Shown here: positions 1 through 11,826 of the stretch, in pieces
Layout of the letters: each line of letters begins with the position of its first letter
Numbering within the stretch: the stretch's first letter is position 1
Assembly (NCBI GenBank): GCA_014529385.2
Contig: CM043960.1
Span: 117,064,043-117,128,042, forward strand
DNA from: Adiantum capillus-veneris
Taxonomy: Eukaryota; Streptophyta; Polypodiopsida; Polypodiales; Pteridaceae
DNA: 64,000 bases
Direction of reading: 5' to 3'
The notes under the pieces: model-generated
The model's input: the letters and a program-made list of their open reading frames with translations, nothing else
Told to the model about the DNA's origin: nothing
The model's database searches: none
Made by a program: the position numbers and the translations under genes

Positions 1-138
1 ACCTGGCTATGGAAAATGGGCAAACCTTTATTCGATGCACCATGCATGGATATGTACATATGCGCAATTCATTGCTCCAAAAAACTCCTGACACCGTGAA
101 GGAATTGATTTTTGTTTTATAAGTGTTTTACTTAGTGC

Positions 139-345
139 TTGAAGCTTCCATCTTCATTGCACTAGCTAGTTATTGAAGGAACACAAAGAATTGTATTGTA
201 AAATGTCTCTCTTGATGGGGGAAACCTATAATACAAAGCCTTTTGGAGGGGGACCAGCTCCATGCAAATCCGGTGCTCAACTGTTTTCAATAGCTTATCT
301 AATTAGGTGTTATGCTTTTTGTTGCTCTCTCCACCCAAGCACTCA
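139..345. repeat. Diverged direct repeat, first copy (possible LTR remnant)
   Basis: This stretch resembles 1917-2085. Shared blocks include a run ending in TTCCATCTTCATTGCA, an ACACAAAGA...TTGTATTGTA block, TCTCTTGATGGG, and ATCCGGT.CTCAACTGTT. The copies have many substitutions and small indels. The second copy lies just upstream of a primer-binding site at 2245, so both may be pieces of LTRs of one family. No ends are clear. Confidence 0.6.
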
Positions 346-898
346 TGTTATGCTCATTAGGAATCTATTCTAATGAAATGCTCACTATGTTCATGCTATT
401 TTCCACTGCACACAAGTTTCTAGGCCATTAAATGTTACATTGTCGCTACTTGAGATGAAGATGCTGACAAAAAAGAGTCTGTTAGACCATCTACCTTTAC
501 ACATGAAACTTAGGAAAGTCAAAGGGGAGGGGCAGACCCCCAAAGGGAGTAAGAAGCTGCTTGTTACTGGAGCAGACCTTTTCAAAGACCCTTTATTTAG
601 ATGTCATAAAATCTAATATCTAACAAGCCCAAATGATTTTATCATATTAAATTGATCATCTAATGTGGGAGAATAAATGGGAACAAGGGTTAGAATATAG
701 ACATGCTTTCATATCTATCTCAACATGGGGCCAATGGTAAAGGGGTCCAAATGAGAGATGGTATGTCAAAGAGAAAGGCTAGATAATGGATCTTAAAGAC
801 CTTAGGTTAGCTTCATTAAAGACCTCCAAAGGTTAGCGTGAAAAAGTCCTTTGACCTTAGGTAAGCTAGGGCTGAGGTTGAGGTGGGAACCCAGCACA
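346..898. other. No recognised feature
   Basis: Only short frames without domain similarity are present on either strand. The sequence may be interior to an old LTR element, but nothing proves that. Confidence 0.5.
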
Positions 899-1110
899 AG
901 CTTGAGGTGCTTGCCGTGCCTGCTGACTAAGGTTCTTGAGGTGCTTGTCATGCTTGATGACCAAGGTTCTTGAGGTGCTTGTCGTTCTTGATGACTAAGA
1001 TGCTTGAGGTGCGTGTCGTTCTTGTCGATGACTAGGAAGCCAGAGGTGCTTGTGGGAACACTACCAAGTCTTGAGGTGCTTTGTCATGCTTGGTGACTAA
1101 GGTGCTTGGG
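899..1110. repeat. Degenerate minisatellite, about 35-40 bp unit
   Basis: About six imperfect units repeat the theme CTTGAGGTGCTTGTC followed by a T/C-rich arm and GATGACTAAGG. Units differ by point changes and small indels. No coding role is seen. Confidence 0.75.
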
Positions 1111-1916
1111 GGTAAGGTGCCCAAAAAGTCAAACCACGTCCCTACAAGAGAGGGGGCAAGCCCTAAATCTAGGGGGATGAGAGAGAACACACACACCCTC
1201 ACACAAGGCAAGCTTGGTACAAAGAAAGCAAAAGGGACACTTGCCAAGATCCTCCTCACGTTTCCCTCATGGTGTGCCTAAAGCCTATTGGTTGGCCTCC
1301 CGAGGAGTCCAATGACAAATTAGTTTATTTAATTAATTGTTTTTGCATTTATCAAGTCCTCTCTCTCAAAGGGGAAAGGGGGACACTTGTCCCAAGACTA
1401 GCATGCTTGCTTGATATGCCTCTTGCTTATGATTGGCTAGGCTTGTAGGGGTCCAATGAGCTTGAAGCATGAGCTACAAGGGGGAGGGGGGGGTCAATCA
1501 AAGCAAGCTAGGGGGTTGCTTGAGGGGTATACTCTTCCACACAAACTCACACACACTCTAATTTTGTGTAGTGCAAAGTCGTGTGCAAAGTGCAAGAGCT
1601 CCCTCTCCTTCTCCAAGCAAGTAGAGGAGGTTGAGAGCCTACACCAACACTCTTGGCTATGGAATGAAAATCCAACCAAGAGCCATGCTTCAATGCTTAA
1701 GCTTTCCATCTTCTCCACCTTCATTACTATGCTATTATGTATGTTAGCAAGAAGAATGATGATAAGTGAGGAAAAACTTCTTTCTCCTATGAAATTTTTC
1801 TTCTTCCTCTTCCCTACCCTCATTCCCCGCTAGCTCTCTCCACCTTCGAAGGTGTTTGAGGCCCAAGGCTTGGGATAGTTAATGCTTTCCACAAATTTTA
1901 TGTTATGCTCGTTATG
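1111..1916. other. Non-coding stretch
   Basis: The longest frames (125 and 109 codons at 1456-1833, opposite strands) are overlapping, low-complexity and mutually antisense, with no recognisable domain. I treat the region as non-coding, probably part of a decayed LTR. Confidence 0.5.
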
Positions 1917-2085
1917 CATGAAGCTTTCCATCTTCATTGCATCACCTAGGTCACAAGAAACACAAAGATTGTATTGTACCAAGTCTCTCTTGATGGGAGA
2001 AACTATAATAAAATGCCTATTGGACGGGGGATCTTCGGCTCCACATAAATCCGGTCCTCAACTGTTGTCATGTTCTCTAAACCCT
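1917..2085. repeat. Diverged direct repeat, second copy
   Basis: Partner of 139-345. It lies about 160 bp before an initiator-Met primer site, the position expected for the 3' part of a 5' LTR. The LTR would end at the CA at 2242-2243. Confidence 0.6.
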
Positions 2086-2244
2086 CTCTCTTGCAAAAGT
2101 ATTATTCATGACAAGTTAACTAAATGCTATGTTTATGTTGCTACCATTAATTAATTTGACCCTCTATGCTCACAAAGTAATTTCACAAAAGTACTTTCTC
2201 TATTTTTCGCTACTCTCAAAGGTCATAGGCCATTTCCCTTACAT

Positions 2245-2256
2245 TGGTATCAGAGC
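2245..2256 (+). promoter_or_regulatory. Primer-binding site, initiator tRNA-Met type
   Basis: TGGTATCAGAGC is the standard plant LTR-retrotransposon primer site, complementary to the 3' end of initiator tRNA-Met. It directly follows a plausible LTR end (...ACA at 2241-2243). Its leader runs to 2667, where an inverted-repeat transposon interrupts it. The gag remnant at 8101 is the likely continuation. Confidence 0.8.
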
Positions 2257-2667
2257 ATTTGGTTTCTCTTTTCTTGCTTAAGAAGAGAGGTCCTTAAGTA
2301 GCCTATAAATGGTGATTTTGTTAATTATACTAGGGTAAGTTGGATTGGGATCTATTATCGGTTTTGTTGAGCCTACTATGTGGGATATGGTACATACCTC
2401 AGGAGATTTGGACTTAATAATGGGGTCTTTTTAGACTTTCTATAGCTTTACCATTATCAACCATAAGAAGTTGGAAAGGAGCTATTGCTTGGAAATTCTA
2501 CAATATTAGACCCACTCCACTATTCTCTATAATTAACCACTTCGAGTCGTGGATGTACATAATTAAGTGCCAATTTTCAAAGGCTAAGATGAGTAGCAAC
2601 TAAGGTTTTTAATTGCTAAAGCATACACAAAGTAAGTACTCAAAATTTTGTTAACATGGATGATAAT

Positions 2668-3480
2668 CATTAGGTAAAATATGGACTCTCCATGGGCCTT
2701 GTAAGAATCCCTAATCTTAAGGAAGTATGTTGTGATTAAGGGAGACAAAGGAAATGATGAGGGCTATTTTGGTAGGTCATTTTCTAGCCTTCAAGCCTAG
2801 AAAAGCTGGGGTAAGTAGTGACTAGGAGGCTACCTTCTCTCTCTAGCTTTTCAGCATCTCCTAGAGAAAAGGGGGTGTCATAAAGAGGGAGAGGGACCCT
2901 TGTACAAAAAGAGAACCCCACCTTTCATTTTTTTCTAAAAACTCGGCCAAAAATAAACCCTAAAAATTTGAAATTTATTGAAATTTTCAAAAGTAGTCAT
3001 TTCCCCCCAAAAAGTGACCCCAAACCTATTCTAATATCAAACAATCATTTTTTGCCTCCAAAATCCCTTTTTCTCTCTCCATGTCTCCTCTTTGTCTCTC
3101 TCACTCCCCTTCCTCAAAGTAGCCATGCCCACCATAGCCAGGACCTGCTGCATCTCCCTCTTCATTATAGAATTTTGCATCTCCCTCTCCATCTACCTGT
3201 TAAACCCTCCCTCTCATTCTCACACACTCCTGGATATGCCTCTTCATCTACCTGCTAAACACTTCCTCTCACTGTCACATTCCTCTCCACTCTCTTCTTT
3301 CTATCCCTGTACCCTCTTCCATTGTTCACTGTCCTCCCTCAAAAATACCAAGTCTACCGTAAGCCAAGATCTACAGCAACTACCTCTTCATCTACCTCCT
3401 CAATCTTCCATTTCAATGTCAACTTCCCCTCCCCTGACCCTAACCCTTCCCTCCCACTCAACTTCCCCTATCAACCAAGC
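2668..3480 (+). repeat. Left terminal inverted repeat
   Basis: Matches the reverse complement of about 7340-8083. The outer 200 bp align best. The inner part consists of pyrimidine-rich subrepeats, including CCCACCATAGCC and CATCTCCCTC blocks, that answer the purine-rich subrepeats of the right arm. The inner edge is fuzzy. Confidence 0.6.
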
Positions 3481-4370
3481 CCACCCTGATTACAAGCTAA
3501 TGTAGTTGTCTTCACATCCACCTTTGCCTCTATTGCATCCCACAACACTAATACCCAACTTCTACAAGCTATGGAAAAGACTCTAGCATACCCAACTTCT
3601 TGCAAGCTATGGAATAGAATATTTATTTTTCATGTAAGGTGGAGTCACATCACAAACTTTCTAGTTGGAAGGACACAAAAGGGTGCCCCTGGACCACAGG
3701 TGGAAACTCCATAGCCATGAAACAGAGATGGATCCCAAGCATAGGAAGGTCAAGTATGTCAAGCAATGGCGATGTTACTTTACACAAGGGCACTGGTTTC
3801 AAACCTGAGTGTATTTGAGGCAACATTTGAAGAATTTAGATCTGTACTCTATACATGCCGATCATGTATCCATAATGCCCAAAGCTATCGACATAGCTTT
3901 TACTTTGTAATCTCATAAAATCATGTTTGAGGTGGTCTGCAATGGACATGGTTTTGTAACAACAAGCGCTATGGCTTTAATATATGAAATCTTTGATCTT
4001 GCAAATTAGTTTCCATGTAGCAATTTCTTTGAAGATTTGATTCTTACTGAGGGGTTTGATGCTTATACAAGTGTGTCACATGAATACGGTAAATTATTGG
4101 TGAATACTAGGGGTTCATAACTAATATAGAAAGTGTTGAGCCAATGTTGAGAATTATGCTAGTGGGGAGGATTACCCATCACTCATAAGCCTGCATCAAG
4201 ATGGGCCATGTAATTGCATCATGGTAGCATTTCTGAGGCTGCAAAACTATATCAACCAATGCTTCAAAGGTAGGGGCTAGTTGGTTAGTTTAGGAGAGGA
4301 GGCAAGGGTGCCTATTCATGCATTGGATGGAAAAGAGGCATGGGATGGGTTTAGAAAACCTTTATTATCT

Positions 4371-4402
4371 CTCTCTCTCTCTCTCTCTCCCCCCCCCCCC
4401 CA
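4371..4402. repeat. (TC)n tract running into poly-C
   Basis: Short TC microsatellite followed by a run of about a dozen C residues. Confidence 0.9.
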
Positions 4403-4867
4403 TATCTCTTTGCTTTCAGCTAGCTAGCCATGTATGATCAATTATTTTTTGCATAAACTTATAGAGTAGTGTTTTGTATTAATAGAATATTGGCTCCTTT
4501 ATGGGTAGCTTCTTTAAGAATCAATTATCTCTCTCTGTATCTCTCCCTTTTGTGCATGTTATGGCCATTTGCTTCAACTCTCTTTCGCTAGTAGGCCTTT
4601 GTGAGACTAAAAAGTGTCTTGTACAACCAAGAAAAGCACCCCCTTTTTCTTTAGAGACCAGAACTAGAGCATACACACTATGGGGCACTGTCCTGAAAAT
4701 CAAAGGGGGGCTTTCAACGCGCCATGGTATGAGATAGCTATTATTCAGTGCATGGTTGAGTGAAGTTTGAACATCCTGTAGGACCATGTCAACCATGCCA
4801 AAGCAAGCTGGCACAAAAAGAAGGCAAGTCAAGGGATGCATAGGCCTTGGGAGTCCCAAAAAAATCT

Positions 4868-4935
4868 TGCCACAAGGGAGCGCATTTGGGCCTTCCATAG
4901 GTCTATGGAAGGCCCAAATGCGCTCCCTTGTGGCA
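4868..4935. repeat. Near-perfect hairpin palindrome 1
   Basis: Arms 4868-4900 and 4903-4935 are exact reverse complements around a 2-nt centre (GT). The left arm starts TGCCACAAGGGAGCGC. As RNA it would give a 33-bp stem with almost no loop. Confidence 0.9.
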
Positions 4936-4940
4936 GGGGG

Positions 4941-5068
4941 TGCATTGGCCTTGGGAGGCCCAAAAAAATCCTGCCACAAGGGAGCGCATGCGCCTTCCAT
5001 AGACGTATGGAAGGCCCAAATGCGCTCCCTTGTGGCAGGATTTTTTTGGGCCTCCCAAGGCCTATGCA
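4941..5068. repeat. Long hairpin palindrome 2, related to hairpin 1
   Basis: Arms of about 60 bp flank a centre at about 5002-5005 (CCATA GACG TATGG). The arms share the TGCCACAAGGGAGCGCAT core with hairpin 1 and add an outer GGCCTTGGGAGGCCCAAAAA block. There is a 2-nt indel between the arms. Together with hairpin 1 it makes a compound inverted-repeat cluster. Reading frames across it are palindromic artefacts. Confidence 0.88.
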
Positions 5069-5429
5069 CCCCCTGCCTTGCCTCCTACTCTTTGTGCTTG
5101 CTTAGTTTTGGGCATGGTGGCCTTGGGCCTACAGGATAACCATGAACATCCATCCAAAGAAGCATTTTACAAAACTATAGCTCATATGATATATCTAGAA
5201 AAAGAAAACTCATCCTCTACTACAAATGGATATAGATGGCTCACCATGTGCATGATGCATTCTCTACTCATTCTCTGCTATACAGATGGCTCAAAGTATA
5301 CATGATGCATACTCAATTAGCAAGCAATCTAAGGAGTAACTTGTCTTGGGTTTGATCCATGTATCATGTCATTTATCCATCATAAGAGTGTATCCTCAAT
5401 AAAGGGGCAATTCCCTTGAGTTCCAAAAG

Positions 5430-5430
<1 letters not shown>

Positions 5431-5507
<77 letters not shown>
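5431..5507. repeat. (TC)n microsatellite
   Basis: Uninterrupted CT dinucleotides over about 77 bp. Confidence 0.97.
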
Positions 5508-5510
<3 letters not shown>

Positions 5511-5511
5511 C

Positions 5512-5680
5512 TAGTTATCTATCTATTTATCTATCTTTGTGTTTTTTATCTACATGTGTATCTATCTATCTATTTATTTATCTATCAAATTATCTATCCA
5601 TCTATCTATCTATCTATTAATGCATTTATCTATATCTATTTGTCTGTTTGTCTATTTATCCTCCATCTATCTATGTACAA
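5512..5680. repeat. (ATCT)n-type tetranucleotide repeat
   Basis: Imperfect ATCT/ATTT units follow the TC tract. Frames with repeated Tyr-Leu-Ser-Ile are translations of this repeat and not genes. Confidence 0.9.
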
Positions 5681-5880
5681 TATATATATATGTATATCCC
5701 CTATCTCTATCTTGTTTGTTCGCTCTCTTTTCTTTATTTTGATTTCATAGTCTGTGTTCCTTGGGGATTTCAAAGAACACAAGCTTATGGTTGAACTTAC
5801 ACAAATTCATATCAAATACAACATAATAGCATGCCATTGCATTATTCATGGCAAAGGTAGAACGAAGTGTTTGCACAATG

Positions 5881-6175
5881 CCAAGAGGGGATTCATGTGT
5901 GTGCTTGCAAACATGAGGGAATATGATTGTTGTATCTTTCTTGGATTAGGTTTGAGTGTGTTCTTTCAAAAATTTGAAGCCTGCCAAATATATTGAGATA
6001 AACTCTAAGTGCTCATGAACTAAATGTTTGTTCAATGCCAAAGGAGGTTCATGTCTATGCCTGCAACACAAGATAATATGATTGCTCTATCTTGCTTAGA
6101 TTAGTTTTGAGTATGGGATTCTTCTAAGAATTTAAAGCTTGCCACCATTTTGAGATAAACTTTAAGTGCTCATAC
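5881..6175. repeat. Tandem duplication, about 157-bp unit
   Basis: The segment starting CCAAGAGGGGATTCATG at 5881 recurs with divergence from 6038. Both copies run through a GAGATAAACT.TAAGTGCTCAT block. Confidence 0.75.
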
Positions 6176-6414
6176 AACAGAAAATGAATCAAACCTGACC
6201 TTTGAGATTAGATGGCTTACTAGATCTACATGAAGGCACATTGAAAAGGTGTACTTGCTACCAAAAAATCAATTCACTTATGAGCACCAAAAATTTGGCA
6301 GGAAGCACAATACCCATACAAGATTAGATGAAACAAAAATTGATCACAAGCACAACATCATATAGTTGAAGATTAACTAGAGTGGACAAAAATGTAATGA
6401 AACAAGAGTGCTTT

Positions 6415-7258
6415 CTATTCAAGTAGTTTCATTACAAAGTTTGTAGCTTGGCTACAATAATAGCTTGGGATGTTATGTACTGGATCAAATACATTGAATG
6501 GAATATAGACTGAGGCAATTGCTATGCTCTTAGCAGGGCTTGTCTCATCATTGATAACTCCATGGACCCCCATATCCACAAGTATACACACCAAACAAAG
6601 ACTGTTTAGAATGATCTTTTGATTGGAGAAGTCGCACTTTCCACTTGACACCAAACCAAGTTGAGCCCAACCATCCACTGCAGTAACATCCTGTAATACA
6701 ACAAATATGGTGTTAGCTACTATAGTTTAAATTAATATACATTGTTGAGTTATATAGATTAGTTCTTATCTATAGTATGCACAACCATAAAGGTACCCGA
6801 GAGGCATTCAAGCGGTTGCTTTGCAAGTAAGCTGGATAAAAAAATACGTTCACAAATACCATTGTCAAAAAATATGAACACATGCAAATTAAAGAGGACA
6901 TACCCATAAGATGACTTAGCATTAGACTTACAATGAGGTGAAAATTGGTTTGAAGCTCTCTGCAAGTGGATCTCAGCTACACTATACACATGTTGAGTGA
7001 TGGCCACCATCCCAGGTTTTGTTTTGAAAGCCATTAGTCTTCACTTCCAATGGCGTTCCAGTATGCCTCGACATTGTACTCCATGAGGACCAACACTGAA
7101 CGGTTGCATGTAGACCCATGAGCCTTGATAAATACCTGTGGGATCCATTCCACCTTCGAGCTCTTTGTGTTGTGCAGTATGACCTTTTGTATCTCCAACT
7201 TGGGTTTTCTATGCATGGTATGGGTGGACATTCTTGGGAAGAGGTCGGGTGGCCACAC
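6415..7258 (-). pseudogene. Unrecognised short frames inside the inverted-repeat unit
   Basis: Three successive minus-strand frames (74, 91 and 87 codons at 7258-7034, 7034-6759 and 6678-6415) nearly abut. They could be fragments of one captured or transposon gene broken by frameshifts. I recognise no catalytic motif in them. They are the best coding candidate within the unit, but the assignment is weak. Confidence 0.25.
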
Positions 7259-7339
7259 AGTAGAGAGAGATTGGGAAGGGGGAGGGGGGTGAGGGTTGGA
7301 GAGAAGGATAGTGAGGTCTACATAGTACAGAGAGAATGA

Positions 7340-8083
7340 ACGGGAGAAAGGGAGAGATAGAGAGGATGGAGAGTGAGCTTTTGGCTATGGTGGGATAGTG
7401 ATGAGCTTTGGGCTATGGTGGGCTGCATTGTGGAGAATGGAGGGGTGAGGGGAGGGAGAGCTAGAGAGGATGGAGAGTGAGCATTTGGCTATGGTGGGGT
7501 TGACTGTAGAGAGAGTGAGGAGAGGGAGGGGGGATAGCTGAAGAGGAGGATAGTGATGAGCTTTGGGCTATGGTGGACTGCACAGCACAGAGAGAATGGA
7601 GGGGGGAGGGGAGGGAGAGCTAGAGAAGATGGAGAGTGAGCTTTTGGCTATGGTGGGGTTGACTACAGAGAGAGAGTGAGGGGAGGGGAGGGGGCAGGGG
7701 AGAGAAGATTGTGGGAGAGATAGAGAGAGGGAATTTGAAGAGAAAAAGTGACTTTTTGATGTTTGGTTATGTTTTGGGCAATTTTGGAGGGAAAATGGTC
7801 ATTTTTGAGACTTTTCAAATTTTTAGGGTTTTTTGACTTGCGCGATTTTTCTTTTGGGGTCCCTTTTTGTCAAGGGTCCCTCTCTAGGCTTTATGACACC
7901 TCTTCCCCCCCCCAGTCCACCTCCCCTTTCTCTCTAGGAATCAAGCATTGAAGAGGGGGACAAATAGGCTGCCCCCCTATCTCTCCTTAGGCTATAGGTG
8001 ATATCCCAAGAGCCCTTTCATTGGTCCTCCACTAACCCTTCCCTAATCAAAAGGGCCCTAGGAGAGTCCATATTTTTCCTAAT
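7340..8083 (-). repeat. Right terminal inverted repeat with internal subrepeats
   Basis: Reverse-complement partner of 2668-3480. It contains purine-rich subrepeats, roughly 170-200 bp, each with a TTTGGCTATGGTGGG-like block near 7380, 7411, 7485, 7565 and 7645. These are interspersed with GAGAGGATGGAGAGTGAG blocks. Confidence 0.65.
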
Positions 8084-8100
8084 GTAACCAAGAGAGTAGA

Positions 8101-9120
8101 ATGAACATTGACAACTTTGATTTTGCACATGAAGGTGCTAATGATTATGCCCCCATGTTTGTCAATTATCTTGTTACTAGGTTACAACAAGCTATGGGCA
8201 ACTCTACTTTGCAAGCCGAAGTTACTCAACAACTTTGTGCTTACGGGATTTTCCTTCCTCTCCAAGAGGAGAGAGCTCTTATGAGGCCTCTTGAAGAGAC
8301 CCCCAAAACAAGACTCTCTCCCATACGAGAGGAGGAATCCAAAGAGCAAGAAAGTAATGAAACTTTAAGTTCTTCTGAAGGTCTAGCTCCACGAAGACAG
8401 CGGTTTAGAAAATTTTCAACTCCTCCCAAGAGGAAAAGATTAACACACAGTCCTCCTCATCACTCCAAAAGGGAAGAGAGGAAACAAAGGAAGTAAAGGG
8501 CAAGACAGAGGTAACCCTCTTCTCGTTCTTCTTCACCTTCCTCCTCTTCCGATGAAAGCTATGGCTATTCTCCTAAAGAATACAAGAGGGCAGGACATCA
8601 CAAATCATTCCCTGCATGGTGAAGGTCACAAAAGCTCAAGAAGTTCAAAGAGGGAGGAAAGAGTATCTCTTTTCTCACCTATGATGGCACCTTTGGAGAC
8701 GAGGGCTTCATCCAGCAATTTGATGCAGCCTTTGGAGACGAGGGCTTCACGGAGTCCTCCAAGCTACACCATGTAGCTATACACTTCCAAAAATCTGCTC
8801 GTCAATGGTGGGCTAGCCTTTGTGGCAACGGTGAAGCCCCAAATACATGGAAAACTCTACAAGTTTCCATCATGAAGTAATTCCTTGCAAGCGATGCAAA
8901 GGACAAAGTGCTCACCAAATGGTGAAATTTAAAGCTTCTCTCCCATGAGTCTATTCACAATTATGTGGACAAGTTTTGGGACTTACATCTCAAGGCTACT
9001 GTCTTCCAAAAGATAGAATTTTTTGAGCAAAAGCAGTAGTTTTGTGTGGGATTACCTGAAGAGATGGCCGAGTATGTCAACTCCCAAGACCTGGTTCTAT
9101 TACCAAAGTAATCCACCACA
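8101..9120 (+). pseudogene. Retrotransposon gag remnant
   Basis: The first 131 codons, from ATG 8101, are open. A capsid-like stretch then reads on in a broken frame (about 8650-9100): it contains FLTYDGTFGDEGF, HFQKSARQWWASL and FWDLHLKATVF segments. The W-rich middle and Y.D.F helix resemble the plant Retrotrans_gag domain. Several in-frame stops make it non-functional. A 21-bp block (CCTTTGGAGACGAGGGCTTCA) is duplicated near 8692 and 8730. The primer site at 2245 and its leader probably belonged to this element before the inverted-repeat unit inserted. No protease or RT follows on this strand. Confidence 0.7.
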
Positions 9121-9299
9121 CCATGATGGCTTTGCGCATCAATTTCCAACAAGCAGCTATAATGCCTATTGCTTTGCAATGGAACAATAAGCACTACGGG
9201 AATGGATACCCTCACACTGCCTTACATTATATGAACAACAAGTTATATGAAGACAAAATAGAAGACAATACACAAGGACTAAACACCGTCGTCTACATT

Positions 9300-10853
9300 G
9301 ATATGTAACAGAACACATTACATGAGAATGATATATTGATTGCATGAACAAATATCCACAAAGAATAGTATGCCCCCCCAAATACACCCGTTGCTTCAGT
9401 GCAGATCGAGAACAATGCAAAACCCCGTCCAGTCTCATGATATCCCATGAAGAACTGTCCCAAAGCCGCATGACTCCTAGTCTGCAATGTTCGGACATTT
9501 CCAAGACCGCAATGTGCCGCTTATGCCGTATTACCTAGCACGCACGGTGGATTGTGTGAACCCACAGCTTTAGCCTCTTTGTGTCAAAGGCTCGGGTTGC
9601 TACTCCTCTTCCCACTCTGGTGACGAGGAAATATCGATGTAGCCAAATCCTCAAAAATCTTGCCTATGGGCCCTGTAAACCTCCGCCAACAACTGTGGAT
9701 CTATCTCAAGCTGCTCTGGCCAAGGATCGCTTGGCATGAATTGTGTTGGTAGGGAAACAGACTGAGGGGTCTGTGGTAAAGGGGCAAGAGGGGTATGATT
9801 AGGGTAATACCGAGCCAAGTATCTGTTTAGAGTAGACCAAAAAGGTGGACATGGAGGGAGACTGAGTGAAAATGAATGAGCCAGTGTCTCCGCCCAAAAA
9901 CAGACATTACGTTGCTCCCTACAAAGACGAAAAATCACCCACTGCAAACGAGAGACATGGGCTTGGGCCTCAACACATTCTTTTGTAGCATTCACCCAAT
10001 TAGATTTATCAAAACCTTCTTGGACAATGCTCTTACCTTTGTCATTAGTCGGCGGCTCAGGCTGGCTCACCGCAACTTGTTGAGTTGGTTGTTGTGTTAG
10101 CACCTCATCAGATAGCCTTGACCTCCAATTCTGCATTTGACCCTCCATAAAAATGTGCAGGTCCTATTGCAACTCCACTGTTAAGGCATCAAGATCATTC
10201 ATATTAATCATCACATCACCAAGATGTGATGCTAAATAATTGGCTAGGCTATTCTGTGTGCGCAATTGAAGAAGCTCATCTTGAACAGAAGCGACAACAC
10301 AAAATTAGCCCCCCTCAAAGCCTGCATTTCATCAGCCTGCTGCCGTATTGTACCATCCAATGCTGAGTTTTGGCTTGTCAGCTCCGCATTGCAAGCCTGC
10401 AAAGCAGCCACCTATGTTTCAAGCTTGGTAACGAGTGCCTAAGTGCTGGAGCTGGCCAAACCGACCGTAGGGAATCCACAATGCACTGTGAAAATGCTCC
10501 TCACGCCTGGAGCTAGATCCAAGGGATTTGTGGTACTTGTCTCCCAAGGTAGAGCTACTGGAATAGTGCCCACCATAGTGGTAAACTGCTATATTAACAC
10601 CAAACTTGCTCCTACATTCTTCGTCGCGCTAGTGTGCAACTACGGAATCCTCTGGCATTCTGTCACCGATCAAAGACAATGTCGCAATAGGAGGTGGTGT
10701 TGAAAGCACGACCTCCTCCCGTCCTCGCTTTCGGCTTGATGTCCCTGAAGTGGCCATCTCCTGTGAACCAGAGTCTACCACTACAATTGAAGTACCAGTC
10801 ACATCCAATACTCGAGTAGGTGTTTGAGATACCCTCTCAACAAGAACTGCCAA
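9300..10853 (-). pseudogene. Broken frame downstream of a Gypsy integrase
   Basis: On the minus strand, after the integrase at 11827-12655, several frames read in the same direction (10853-10629, then 10148-9651, then 9504-9166). They look like pieces of one polypeptide: a Ser/Thr/Val-rich start with a basic RKRGREE patch, a helical stretch, then a Pro/Gln-rich segment with a W.A.RYYPNHTP-like part. Extra frames after integrase are common in Tat/Athila-type Gypsy elements, where they are often called env-like. I recognise no domain, and stops and frameshifts are frequent. Membrane segments are not evident. Confidence 0.45.
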
Positions 10854-11826
10854 ACTTTGAGCCTATGTCGACTGCATAGTATTGCGTGCAAGAAATCGAT
10901 CATCCTCAAAGTGGCACAAAGGGCGAAGGGCAAGAGGAAAAACGTCTTGCAAGGGAAACACCAGAGTAAGAAGTTGCCCAACCTTGGTATTCGTTGGAGT
11001 ACTACGTCCCGTCTACCCCACCACTCATTGACATTCTACTAGCAATCATTCTTGGACGATCGCTACGCAAGCTACTGGCCCAAAGTTGGCCGAATGCAAT
11101 GCATTATGCACTTTAGCAGAAATTGTGTAGGTTTTGGCTTGCAATCAAATTGCCTCCAAGAACCAACGATATGCATCTCTTATCACTGCATCAGTGAGCC
11201 CTGATAACTTATATTTTCCCTTCATGTTTAAGCCAAACTCCAGCTCTGCCTCTGCATTAGCAGGAATAATATGTGACGCTCACACAACACCATCACTTGG
11301 CAGGCAACAACATCTTGAAATTCTTTCAGCTATCAAAACTGAATTTGTTGATTGTTAACCTACACCATATCATTAAGAGCTAACTACTCAATCAAAGTCG
11401 GGGCATGCGGGTGAATAGGAATACCCTACTAATTGAGGTTGGCGAAGACGCGCAAGTGCAAATCTTGCAATCATGTGTCCACTCGTCTAAGAGCCAGCTC
11501 TACTGCACAGGAGTAAATGGAATGCACTGTAACAAGAAGGCCGTCATGGTGGCAACAACACACAGAAGAAAAGAAGAACGAAGAAGCACAACCTTGCAAA
11601 AGCCCTGCAAATAGCGTGAGCAAAGTATAAGATAGCTACTGCATGCACACAACTCACAAAAAGTTCTCAAAATAGGGCATGCCACGGTGTCACAATCATC
11701 ATAACCCTTTTTCTGCTTTTCAAGATTGCATGTTAAATGATCCCCAATCATGATTACAGTGGCTTTTGGATCTTGTACCACAGCAAAGGGGCACTGAATC
11801 GAGGTAGGTGAAAAATAATGGTGCAG
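10854..11826. other. Gypsy 3' region, no recognised feature
   Basis: Between the integrase end and the downstream frame on the minus strand I see only short frames. The region is presumably internal to the minus-strand Gypsy remnant. Confidence 0.4.

Larger units (their letters stand above)
2668..8083. mobile_element. Large transposon-like unit with long terminal inverted repeats
   Basis: The ends are inverted copies: a block reading CATTAGG.AAAATATGGACTCTCC starts at about 2667 and occurs in reverse complement ending at about 8085. Further inside, the block from GGTGTCATAAAG (near 2876) through the AAATTTTTAGGGTTT region and the CCCACCATAGCC blocks also matches 7340-7900 in reverse. The unit sits between an LTR-element primer site and leader and the gag of what may be the same element, so it looks inserted. 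I recognise no transposase inside, so it is probably non-autonomous, in the style of a foldback or long-TIR Mutator-like element. Target-site duplication is not clear. Confidence 0.65.

Noticed and set aside
2968-3505. Ser/Leu/His-rich ORFs at the left inverted repeat
   Set aside because: They are pyrimidine-rich subrepeats of the terminal inverted repeat.
4521-5139. Frames of 90-180 codons on both strands
   Set aside because: They arise from the palindromes and lack domains; both strands read similar peptides because of the inverted repeats.
7034-7258. Ulp1/C48 protease-like segment (GSTCNRSVLVLMEY)
   Set aside because: The D-C-G catalytic context and upstream His/Asp are missing; similarity is too slight.
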